DNA of 24,876 nucleotides from JBBRHF01 sp038223055. Lineage in GTDB: Bacteria > Actinomycetota > Actinomycetes > JACCUZ01. A model generated the notes under the pieces. That model made no database searches and had not been told where the DNA came from. It saw nothing but the letters and a program-made list of their open reading frames with translations. The stretch's first letter is position 1. Every line of letters starts with the position of its first letter. The position numbers and the translations under genes were made by a program. The stretch lies in NCBI GenBank assembly GCA_038223055.1, contig JBBRHF010000047.1, positions 1 to 24,876 on the forward strand. The letters are read 5' to 3'. Below are positions 6,283 through 12,355 of the stretch, piece by piece.

Positions 6283-7689
6283 CTAGCTTGACTGCTCCTG
6301 GGCGGTGTCCAGTTGGGTGGCGCCGCCGAGGTTCGCGAGGTCGGCGGCGCTGCGGCCGAACGCCCAACCCTCGCGGTCGGTGACCGAGCCCATCGTCTTG
6401 TTGACCAGATGGGGGAACATGGCGGTGACCGCGTCCTCGACCACCCTGTCCCGAGCCGCCAGGACCGGCAGCAGGTTCTGGCCCGCGTGTTCCGCGGCCG
6501 CCTCGGCGGTCTGCGCCCCGGTTGTCTCCGCAAGCCGCTCACCGATGCGTCCGGCGAAGGCGGTGAGGAACGACTGCCGGAACGCCCGGGTGCGGGATCG
6601 ACCATAGGCATCGTTGCGCGACCCGGACTGGGTCATCGTCCTGGTGGCCTGGATGAGCAGCGAGGTGAACAGCACCTCGACGGCGTCCAGGTCGGCCGGG
6701 AAACCGACGACCGTGCTGAAGCCGAGATGACGAGCCCACACGGCCTTGCACCGGTTGGCGCGGGCGACCGCGGCGAGTAGCCCCGCCTTGGGCCCGTCGT
6801 AGGGGTTGTCGATCCCGATGCGCCGCCCGGTCGGGTCGTCGGAGCCTCGGGGGCTGACCGCTGCGAGCAGCGCGATGTCGATGCAGTGCCGGGCCATCAA
6901 TGCTTGGGCGCCTGCGGTGAAGGCGTCTGCCTCGGCGGTGAAGGTGGTCGACTCGGCCTTGGCGAGCATGGCCCGCACCCTGGCGAGGATCCGCTCGTCG
7001 ATGCCCTGCCCTTGCCGGTGCGACGCGGCGCCGGACGGTCGGGCGGTGCCCGGAGGGGGTGACAACATTTCCAGCTTGGGCAGGGAGTGCAGCAGATCGA
7101 GCACTTCCAGAGCGGCCGTCGTCACCTCGCCCCACGCCGCGCCGGGCGCGTCGGCCGCGGCGCGCAGATGTGTCTGGTCGGGTCGCCACCGGACGCGGGC
7201 GTCGAGTTCGGCCAGCTGAGCCGTCCACCGGGGGTCGATCGTCGCGGGGGCATAGCCCTCGAGTTCGGCGGCGATGGTGTCACGGACCAGGTTGACGTGA
7301 CCAGGTCGAAGCTGACGGCGCGCCACTCGCACGAGGTCGGCAGGCTGCCAACCCTCTCGCCAGGTGGCGGTGATGGCGGCGATGAGGTGACCTGTCAAAG
7401 CCCGTTCGACGACCTTGCTCCAGCCGGCCACGCCGGGCCGGTCGGCCACTCGTGCAGCCGCCGCCTCGAAGGCAGCCCGGTGCTGGTAGACCAGCGCGTC
7501 CAGCGCCGCTGCGACGTCGAGGTCGGCGAGCTCCCCTGGGGTCGCCTGTTGGTTGGGTGCCGCCTGCGGGTTGGGTGCCCACCATGACCCCTGGGCTGAC
7601 CCTGGAGTCGACCCCTGGGTGCCGGGCGAGGGCGACCGCTTGCGCGCCTTCTGCTTGAGCCTGCGACGCTCCCGGTTGGCCTTTCCCAC
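6283..7689 (-). CDS. DUF2786 domain protein
   Basis: A 468-aa protein with a basic start (MGKANRERRRLKQKARKRS), a Gly/Pro/Gln linker (about 20-52), an uncharacterised helical region (about 55-205) and a DUF2786 domain (about 232-272: ERILARVRAMLAKAEST...EADAFTAGAQALMARHCID). A further domain with CKAVWARHLGFSTVVG and a RTRAFRQSFLTAFAGRIGERL helix resembles the C-terminal part usually found with DUF2786. The family's role is unknown; homologues occur in phages, plasmids and actinobacterial chromosomes. The GTG at 7689 is well supported by AGAGGAG six nt upstream. It lies beside a decayed tRNA-associated element and might be part of that accessory region, but its composition matches its neighbours. 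Confidence 0.82.
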   Translation of the reverse strand: MGKANRERRRLKQKARKRSPSPGTQGSTPGSAQGSWWAPNPQAAPNQQATPGELADLDVAAALDALVYQHRAAFEAAAARVADRPGVAGWSKVVERALTGHLIAAITATWREGWQPADLVRVARRQLRPGHVNLVRDTIAAELEGYAPATIDPRWTAQLAELDARVRWRPDQTHLRAAADAPGAAWGEVTTAALEVLDLLHSLPKLEMLSPPPGTARPSGAASHRQGQGIDERILARVRAMLAKAESTTFTAEADAFTAGAQALMARHCIDIALLAAVSPRGSDDPTGRRIGIDNPYDGPKAGLLAAVARANRCKAVWARHLGFSTVVGFPADLDAVEVLFTSLLIQATRTMTQSGSRNDAYGRSRTRAFRQSFLTAFAGRIGERLAETTGAQTAEAAAEHAGQNLLPVLAARDRVVEDAVTAMFPHLVNKTMGSVTDREGWAFGRSAADLANLGGATQLDTAQEQSS

Positions 7690-7757
7690 GGTGTTCTCCT
7701 CTGGTTGCGACGTGCCCGGTCGGCTGACTCGACGGGGCTTGATGCCGTTCGGAAACG

Positions 7758-7763
7758 ACCCTA
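7758..7763 (-). promoter_or_regulatory. Possible -10 box (TAGGGT) for the DUF2786 gene
   Basis: On the minus strand, TAGGGT (7763-7758) fits TAnnnT. It would give a leader of about 60 nt ending in the strong AGAGGAG ribosome site. No good -35 element is visible. Confidence 0.35.
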
Positions 7764-7857
7764 GCCGCGGCCTCCGACAGCCCACCCGAACGCGCTGATG
7801 AATGTCTGTGGCTTTCTGCGCCGGACACGGCGGGGCGGTCGCACTGCGGCCTGACGA

Positions 7858-7906
7858 TGGAGCGGGTAACCGGGATGGAACCATCATGGCCAGTTTGGAA
7901 GGTTGG
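7858..7906 (-). pseudogene. tRNA-Gly 3'-half fragment (candidate distal att site)
   Basis: These 49 nt match 43 of 49 positions of the intact tRNA-Gly at 8937-8985 in the same orientation, from the CCA end through the T arm and anticodon loop to the anticodon stem. The D arm and 5' acceptor strand are absent. Mutations break the anticodon stem and change the T-loop TTCGA to TTCCA, so it cannot be a functional tRNA. A 3'-half tRNA duplicate at this position is what tyrosine-integrase insertion into the tRNA leaves at the far end of an element. Confidence 0.8.
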
Positions 7907-7927
7907 CGCGCCGTGTGGCGGCGCGCC
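7905..7927. terminator. GGCGCGCC hairpin
   Basis: Two GGCGCGCC octamers (7905-7912 and 7920-7927), each self-palindromic, can pair as an 8-bp all-GC stem with a 7-nt loop. It overlaps the end of the tRNA fragment and could end minus-strand transcription from the AbiEii-like remnant. Confidence 0.5.
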
Positions 7928-8039
7928 CAGATAGAGGCATGATCACGACGTTCAGGAGGCCCCACGTGACCTTCTAGGAAGGGCACGCGGAACGCGGTTC
8001 GGCGGTTTCCCGGAGGTCGTCCTCCTCGAGATCGCTCGC

Positions 8040-8255
8040 TCAATCGCCTCCGATCGCAGCTTGGTCGCGCAGACGAACTTCCAGTGCCATGCCGCCCGTG
8101 AGCACCCATCGGCCTGGATGGGAGACTTCGAGACGAGAGACGACCCGTTCCAGGATGACCCGGCGGCGGAGACGATCAAGGCTGATGTCCGAGTCGTTCG
8201 ACTGGGTGAAAAGCCCCTGTTGGCGCGCGATAACCGGAGCGCCGTCGTCGTACAT
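8040..8255 (-). pseudogene. AbiEii-like nucleotidyltransferase toxin, N-terminal fragment
   Basis: A 71-codon minus-strand frame beginning MYDDGAPVIARQ. It contains LDRLRRRVILERVVSRLE and then PGRWVLTGGMALEVRLRDQA, which resembles the N-terminus of AbiEii/AbiGii nucleotidyltransferases (a helix, then xGRWVLKGGxALxLRL). These are the toxins of type IV AbiE toxin-antitoxin and phage-exclusion systems. The frame ends right where the catalytic Asp-x-Asp segment should follow, and nothing downstream restores it before the tRNA fragment at 7906. It is therefore a truncated, presumably dead gene. It starts 1 nt after the stop of the preceding fragment, the tight spacing usual for AbiEi-AbiEii pairs. 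The assignment rests on motif memory only. Confidence 0.55.
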
Positions 8256-8256
8256 C

Positions 8257-8525
8257 TCATGGCGTGGGTGCGTGCTGGAGGGCGCGTTCGATCCGCAGTG
8301 CCGCCCTGAGGTCGATCTCCTCTTCGCGGACGCGCAGCTGTCGAAGCGTCAGATGCGATCCGTCATCGATGTCGCCGCTGACGGAGCGGACGAGGACCAG
8401 CTCGCCCGCGCGGTGCACGAGTCGGTGGATGCCGGCGAAGGGCACTCGTCACGCGGCACCCCGAGTGTTCGAACATCACCTGGCGGAAGGTCGGCGAAGT
8501 GGAGCGTGATGGCTGGATCTCGCAT
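8257..8525 (-). pseudogene. Possible AbiEi-like antitoxin remnant
   Basis: Two minus-strand segments in different frames look like pieces of one small protein. The first is MRDPAITLHFADLPPGDVR (from 8525); the second begins PFAGIHRLVHRAGELVLV and continues to the TGA at 8257. The first resembles the LHxADLPPxDV stretch of AbiEi-family antitoxins. A frameshift near 8455 would join them. The N-terminal winged-helix part is absent or unrecognisable. Its position directly before the AbiEii-like fragment supports the idea. The plus-strand frame here also looks protein-like, so this call is tentative. Confidence 0.3.
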
Positions 8526-8624
8526 GGAGAACGGGGCGGGGACGGTGACTGAACGCGGGGTTTCAGATGTCGCGGTCGGTGACTACTCAGTCTTCTGCCC
8601 GCCGCACTTCCCCGGCCCGAGCGC

Positions 8625-8690
8625 GCTTCGTGCATGATCGTGAAACAAATCAGTGCCCGTATCGCTCGAAAGTTTCACGATCATGGAAGC
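8625..8690. repeat. 66-bp inverted repeat with 25-nt centre
   Basis: CATGATCGTGAAAC (8633-8646) is perfectly repeated in inverse at 8672-8685, with 25 nt between. A further five pairs, GCTTC (8625-8629) with GAAGC (8686-8690), extend the arms past a 3-nt bulge. It lies upstream of the AbiE-like remnants on their strand, so it may be their old operator, or else a terminator or a small non-autonomous element. Confidence 0.8.
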
Positions 8691-8912
8691 GGGCGGGTTG
8701 GCGGCTCGGGCATGCCGTTCGGGCACGCGGGCGCGTAGTGGCCAGGCGTGTCGGGAACCGCACCGTTGCGCCGCCAGTTGGCGCCACCTTGGTCGGCCGC
8801 ACGCAAACGGCCAACCGGACAAAGGGCCGAGATGTGGTGAAGCGGGGCGGCACACGCCTCCGCTCACAGCGAGCGGGAACCGTGCTCAACTCGCGCTAGG
8901 TCGGGGTCAGCG

Positions 8913-8929
8913 GGCCACCAGTTGTGGCC
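8913..8929 (-). terminator. Likely terminator of tRNA-Gly
   Basis: A 6-bp perfect stem, GGCCAC with GTGGCC, around a 5-nt loop, 7 nt beyond the 3' CCA of the minus-strand tRNA-Gly. Confidence 0.5.
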
Positions 8930-8936
8930 TTTCAGG

Positions 8937-9010
8937 TGGAGCGGGTGACCGGGATCGAACCGGCATGGCCAGCTTGGAAGGCTGGGGCTCTGCCATTGAG
9001 CTACACCCGC
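8937..9010 (-). tRNA. tRNA-Gly (anticodon TCC)
   Basis: Complete cloverleaf on the minus strand: acceptor GCGGGTG with CACCCGC, D arm with GCTC/GAGC, anticodon stem CCAGC/GCTGG around CTTCCAA (TCC reads GGA/GGG), and T loop TTCGATC. The CCA end is encoded (8939-8937). It is divergent from tRNA-Pro 57 bp away. Its 3' half is duplicated at 7858-7906, marking it as a past integration target. Confidence 0.96.
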
Positions 9011-9067
9011 GCTGCGCCGGCCCGTCGCCGGAACGGCCCTATGGGCTCTAGGATGCCATGTGCGCCG

Positions 9068-9140
9068 CGGGGCGTAGCGTAGTGGCTAGCGCGCCTGCTT
9101 TGGGAGCAGGAGATCGGGAGTTCGAGTCTCCCCGCCCCGA
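9068..9140 (+). tRNA. tRNA-Pro (anticodon TGG)
   Basis: Complete 73-nt cloverleaf: acceptor CGGGGCG with CGCCCCG, anticodon stem CCTGC/GCAGG around TTTGGGA (TGG), and T loop TTCGAGT. The discriminator is A and CCA is not encoded. It lies 88 bp upstream of the trigger factor gene in the same direction. Confidence 0.96.
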
Positions 9141-9228
9141 CAGATCTAGCCCGTCGTGGTCCTTCTGTGCTGTCCTGGCTGCGAACACGTCCAAGTTACC
9201 CGAACGTCGCCTGAGGAGCCCCCCGACC

Positions 9229-10671
9229 GTGAAGAGTGCGCTCGAGACCCTGAACCCCACCCGCGTGCGGCTGACGGTGGAGGTTCCGTTCGCGGAGCTC
9301 AAGCCCAACCTCGACGCGGCTTACCGGAAGATCGCCGGTCAGGTCGTCATCCCGGGCTTCCGCAAGGGCAAGATCCCGCCCCGCATCATCGACCAGCGGT
9401 TCGGGCGCGAGGTCGTCCTGGAAGAGGCCGCCAACGAGGCCGTGGCGCAGTTCTACGGCAAGGCCGTCGAGGAGAACGACGTCCACGCTCTCGGTCGCCC
9501 GGAGGTCGACGTCACGACGCTGGAAGACGGCCAGGATCTGAAGTTCACCGCCGAGGTCGACGTACGCCCCGAGTTTGACCTTCCGGAATACCGCGGGCTC
9601 CCGATCACGGTTGAGGACACCGAGGTCACCGACGCGGTGATGGACGAGCAGATCGAGGGGCTGCGAGCGCGTTTCGCGGTGCTCAAGGGCGCTGACCGGG
9701 CCGCCGCCGCCGGCGACTACGTCTCGATCGACCTGTCCGCCACGGTCGAGGGCCAGCCCGTCGAGGACCTCGCCACCAAGGGCCTGTCCTACCTGGTTGG
9801 TGAGGGGTCGCTGCTTGACGGACTTGACGATGCCGTCACGGGCCTCGCGGCAGGGGAGTCCAAGCTCTTCCCGACCACGCTCGTCGGGGGGGACCTCGCC
9901 GGGTCCGAGGCCCAGGTGACCGTGACCGTCGCATCGGTCAAGGAGCGTGAGCTGCCCGAGCTGGACGACGAGTTCGTCCAGATGGCCAGCGAGTTCGACA
10001 CCATGGCCGAGCTGCGCGAGGACCTGCACACCCGCCTCGGCCGGGTGAAGCGGCTGGAGCAGGGAGTGCAGGCGCGCGACCGCACCCTGGAGGCGCTGCT
10101 CGCGCTGGTGGACGTCCCGCTGCCCGAAGGTGTGGTGGCAGCCGAGGTCGAGGGTCGCGAGCACGACATGCTCCACCAACTGGAGCAGGCCGGGATCACC
10201 CGCGAGGTCTACCTCCAGTCCCAGAACGAGACCGAGGAGGACTACCGAGCCGAGCTGGAGAAGTCCGCCCGCGCCGCTCTCACCGCTCAGTTCGTCCTGG
10301 ACAAGATCGTGACCGCAGAGCGGCTCTCGATCAACGAGCAGGACCTGTCCGACCACATCGTGCGCACGGCGTCGCGCTACGGCATGGCTCCGCAGCAGTT
10401 CGCCGAGCAGGTCATGCGCGCCGGCCAGGTTCCCGTGCTGGTCAGCGAGCTTGTCCGGGGCAAGGCGATGGCCCTGGTGCTCGGTGCGGCCACGATTCTC
10501 GACGCCTCGGGCCGCGCCGTCGACCTCGAGCAGTTGCGCGAAGACGACCCGATGGCGGGGCTGATCGAGGTGGACGAGGTGGACGAGGTGGACGAGGTGG
10601 ACGAGGTGGACGAGGTGGTCGAGGGCGCCAGTGCCGACGAGGTTTCTCGCGACAGCGGCACGCCGGCCTAA
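9229..10671 (+). CDS. tig: Trigger factor (ribosome-associated chaperone)
   Basis: A 480-aa peptidyl-prolyl isomerase/chaperone that meets nascent chains at the ribosomal tunnel exit. The N-terminal ribosome-binding domain has the signature GFRKGKIP (43-50). An FKBP-like PPIase domain follows (about 155-240, GDYVSIDLSATVEG to LVGEGSLLDGLDDAVTGL), and then the helical chaperone arms. The GTG at 9229 is preceded by GAGGAG (9213-9218). The C-terminal tail is acidic, with six VDE-type units from a 9-bp tandem repeat. Downstream are clpP1, clpP2 and clpX, the usual folding-and-degradation cluster. A 219-bp gap with its own promoter signals separates it from clpP1. Confidence 0.97.
   Translation: MKSALETLNPTRVRLTVEVPFAELKPNLDAAYRKIAGQVVIPGFRKGKIPPRIIDQRFGREVVLEEAANEAVAQFYGKAVEENDVHALGRPEVDVTTLEDGQDLKFTAEVDVRPEFDLPEYRGLPITVEDTEVTDAVMDEQIEGLRARFAVLKGADRAAAAGDYVSIDLSATVEGQPVEDLATKGLSYLVGEGSLLDGLDDAVTGLAAGESKLFPTTLVGGDLAGSEAQVTVTVASVKERELPELDDEFVQMASEFDTMAELREDLHTRLGRVKRLEQGVQARDRTLEALLALVDVPLPEGVVAAEVEGREHDMLHQLEQAGITREVYLQSQNETEEDYRAELEKSARAALTAQFVLDKIVTAERLSINEQDLSDHIVRTASRYGMAPQQFAEQVMRAGQVPVLVSELVRGKAMALVLGAATILDASGRAVDLEQLREDDPMAGLIEVDEVDEVDEVDEVDEVVEGASADEVSRDSGTPA
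10567..10620 (+). repeat. 9-bp coding tandem repeat in tig
   Basis: GAGGTGGAC is repeated five times exactly (10567-10611) and a sixth time with one change (10612-10620), encoding an acidic (EVD)n tail. The unit length keeps the frame, so copy-number change would alter only tail length. Confidence 0.95.
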
Positions 10672-10746
10672 CCACCCACCCCCCGCCGTACGACGAGCAG
10701 GGATCTTCTCGGCTCCGCGGACATGCCTGGGGAGCAGCGGCCCGTG

Positions 10747-10760
10747 CGCCGTGAGCGAAC
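10747..10760 (-). promoter_or_regulatory. ClgR-type operator upstream of clpP1
   Basis: On the minus strand this reads GTTCGCTCACGGCG. That fits both motifs I recall for the actinobacterial Clp gene activator ClgR: GTTCGC-N5-GCG (Streptomyces) and CGCYNANRGCG (Corynebacterium). It lies 38 bp upstream of the putative -10 of clpP1, a sensible place for an activator of the clpP1P2 operon. Confidence 0.65.
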
Positions 10761-10798
10761 AGGCCGTTGTCGGGGACTCGCACGCGAGCGGCCCGCGT

Positions 10799-10804
10799 TA
10801 GTGT
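10799..10804 (+). promoter_or_regulatory. -10 box (TAGTGT) for clpP1-clpP2
   Basis: TAGTGT fits TAnnnT and would give a leader of about 80 nt to clpP1. No -35 match is seen, consistent with activator dependence. An imperfect dyad, CTCGC-AC-GCGAG (10777-10788), lies just upstream. Confidence 0.45.
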
Positions 10805-10890
10805 CGGAAAGGCAACGCGACAGCGACGTGCGAGTTCGACTTCATCCGGCGGGACCACCCGCCGCCCGACGCGAGACAAGGTGACCCGCA

Positions 10891-11526
10891 GTGAGCGACC
10901 TGATCACGCCCAGCCTGGCGACGCCGGAGGCCCGGTCCCCTCAGCCGGGCGGCATGGGGCTCGACGACCAGGTCTACAACCGGCTGCTGCGGGAGCGCAT
11001 CATCTTCCTCGGCTCCGTGGTCGAGGACGCCAACGCCAACGCCATCTGCGCGCAACTGCTGCTGCTGGCGGCCGACGACCCGCACAAGGACATCTTCCTC
11101 TACATCAACTCACCCGGCGGCTCGGTGTCGGCCGGGATGGCGATCTACGACACGATGCAGTTCGTCAAGAACGACGTGGCGACCGTGGCGATGGGGCTGG
11201 CTGCGTCGATGGGCCAGTTCCTGCTCTGCGCCGGCGCGGCGGGCAAGCGCTACGCCACCCCGCACGCGCGGATCATGATGCACCAGCCTTCCGGCGGCCT
11301 GGGGGGCACGGCGTCGGACATCAAGATCCAGGCCGAGCAGATGCTCTACACGAAGAAGAAGATGGCTGAGCTCATCGCGATGCACACCGGCCAGACCTAC
11401 GACCAGATCGAGCGCGACTCCGACCGGGACCGGTGGTTCACGGCCGAGGAGGCCCAGGAATACGGCATGGTCGACCGGGTCGCCGCCAGCGCCGGCCAGG
11501 TCGCCGACTCCGGCGGCACGGCGTGA
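10891..11526 (+). CDS. clpP1: ATP-dependent Clp protease proteolytic subunit 1
   Basis: A 211-aa serine protease subunit. The catalytic triad is Ser106 (GLAASMGQF), His131 (MMHQPSGG) and Asp180 (SDRDRW), with the 25- and 49-residue spacings of E. coli ClpP. The start ERIIFLGS and the cluster order match M. tuberculosis ClpP1. In actinobacteria ClpP1 and ClpP2 form separate seven-membered rings that stack into a mixed tetradecamer and degrade substrates unfolded by ClpX or ClpC. The GTG start has AAGGTGA (10878-10884) 6 nt upstream. Its stop overlaps a possible GTG start of clpP2, indicating coupled translation. Confidence 0.96.
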   Translation: MSDLITPSLATPEARSPQPGGMGLDDQVYNRLLRERIIFLGSVVEDANANAICAQLLLLAADDPHKDIFLYINSPGGSVSAGMAIYDTMQFVKNDVATVAMGLAASMGQFLLCAGAAGKRYATPHARIMMHQPSGGLGGTASDIKIQAEQMLYTKKKMAELIAMHTGQTYDQIERDSDRDRWFTAEEAQEYGMVDRVAASAGQVADSGGTA

Positions 11527-11531
11527 ACCCC

Positions 11532-12224
11532 ATGAATGCTGCCATCGACCTGAGCGCCATCGACGGCGCCGCCCGGCCCGGAGGGATCCCGACCAGCATG
11601 AGCATGCCCAGCAACCTGTCCGGCCCGAACGCGCGCTACGTCCTGCCGGTCATCGAGGAGCGCACGAGCTACGGCTTCAAGCGCCTGGACCCCTACACCA
11701 AGCTGTTCGAGGAGCGCATCGTGTTCCTCGGCCAGGCGATCGACGACACCATCGCCAACGACATCATGGCCCAGCTGCTCACCCTGGAGTCGATGGACCC
11801 CGATCGCGACATCATCCTCTACGTCAACTCCCCGGGCGGGTCGTTCACCGCCCTCACGGCGATCTACGACACGATGCAGTTCATCCGCCCCGACGTGCAG
11901 ACTGTGTGTCTGGGCCAGGCCGCGTCCGCCGCCGCCGTGATCATGGCGGCCGGCACGCCCGGCAAGCGCTATGCGCTGAAGAACTCCCGGATCCTGATCC
12001 ACCAGCCCTACACCGAGGGCGGCGGCCAGGCCAGTGACGTCGAGATCCAGGCCCGCGAAATCCTGCGGATGCGCTCCCTGCTGGAGCACCTGCTGGCCAA
12101 GCACACCGGGCGCGACGAGGAGCTGGTCCGCCGCGACATCGAGCGCGACAAGATCCTCACCGCCGACGAGGCGCTGGACTACGGCATCATCGACCGCATC
12201 CTGACCAGCCGGGAGATCGGCTGA
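11532..12224 (+). CDS. clpP2: ATP-dependent Clp protease proteolytic subunit 2
   Basis: A 230-aa partner of ClpP1. The triad is Ser132 (GQAASAAAV), His157 (LIHQPYTEG) and Asp206 (DIERDKIL), again spaced 25 and 49. RYVLPVIEERTSYGFKRLDPYTKLFEER-type sequence in the N-terminal part is characteristic of actinobacterial ClpP2, which supplies the face that docks the unfoldase. The start is ambiguous: GTG 11523 overlaps the clpP1 stop as GTGA, ATG 11532 follows three codons later, and ATG 11598 has GGAGGG 12 nt upstream and would remove most of the pre-domain extension. I report ATG 11532. It forms one operon with clpP1; clpX follows after 131 bp. Confidence 0.94.
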   Translation: MNAAIDLSAIDGAARPGGIPTSMSMPSNLSGPNARYVLPVIEERTSYGFKRLDPYTKLFEERIVFLGQAIDDTIANDIMAQLLTLESMDPDRDIILYVNSPGGSFTALTAIYDTMQFIRPDVQTVCLGQAASAAAVIMAAGTPGKRYALKNSRILIHQPYTEGGGQASDVEIQAREILRMRSLLEHLLAKHTGRDEELVRRDIERDKILTADEALDYGIIDRILTSREIG

Positions 12225-12287
12225 ACGTCACCCGTTCGACACGCCCCCACTCGCGGGGTAACTGAGCCGAGCGGACCCCCGGCGGGG

Positions 12288-12293
12288 TACCGT
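12288..12293 (+). promoter_or_regulatory. Possible -10 box (TACCGT) for clpX
   Basis: TACCGT matches TAnnnT in the 131-bp clpP2-clpX gap and would give a leader of about 55 nt. clpX could also be read from the clpP1 promoter, as no strong terminator is visible in the gap. Confidence 0.35.
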
Positions 12294-12355
12294 CGAGACG
12301 CAACACTTTGATCCGGCGCTCCGGCCGGCCGGTTCAACAGAGGGAGAGGCCCCGC

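Larger units (their letters stand above)
7907..8936. mobile_element. Decayed tRNA-Gly-integrated element (about 1 kb left)
   Basis: The interval between the tRNA-Gly gene and its 3'-half duplicate has no intact gene of recognisable family. It holds a GC hairpin, two toxin/antitoxin-like fragments on the minus strand, a 66-bp inverted-repeat structure (8625-8690) and about 220 bp (8691-8912) in which I see nothing coding. No integrase, excisionase or transposase remains. The boundaries are inferred only from the direct repeat. Confidence 0.55.

Noticed and set aside
7858..7906. A second functional tRNA-Gly
   Set aside because: The D arm and 5' acceptor strand are missing, and the T loop and anticodon stem are mutated.
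8089..8637. Plus-strand gene in the scar region (frame with a SVIDVAADGADEDQLARAV stretch)
   Set aside because: It looks protein-like locally, but it has no recognisable start or family, and the minus strand has better motif matches; kept only as a caveat to the antitoxin call.
8653..9051. Plus-strand frame of 132 codons running through the tRNA-Gly gene
   Set aside because: It overlaps a complete tRNA and its codons there are the antisense of the cloverleaf; no protein features.
12225..12355. Terminator between clpP2 and clpX
   Set aside because: Only 4-bp GC pairings (CCCC...GGGG) are present, too weak to support.
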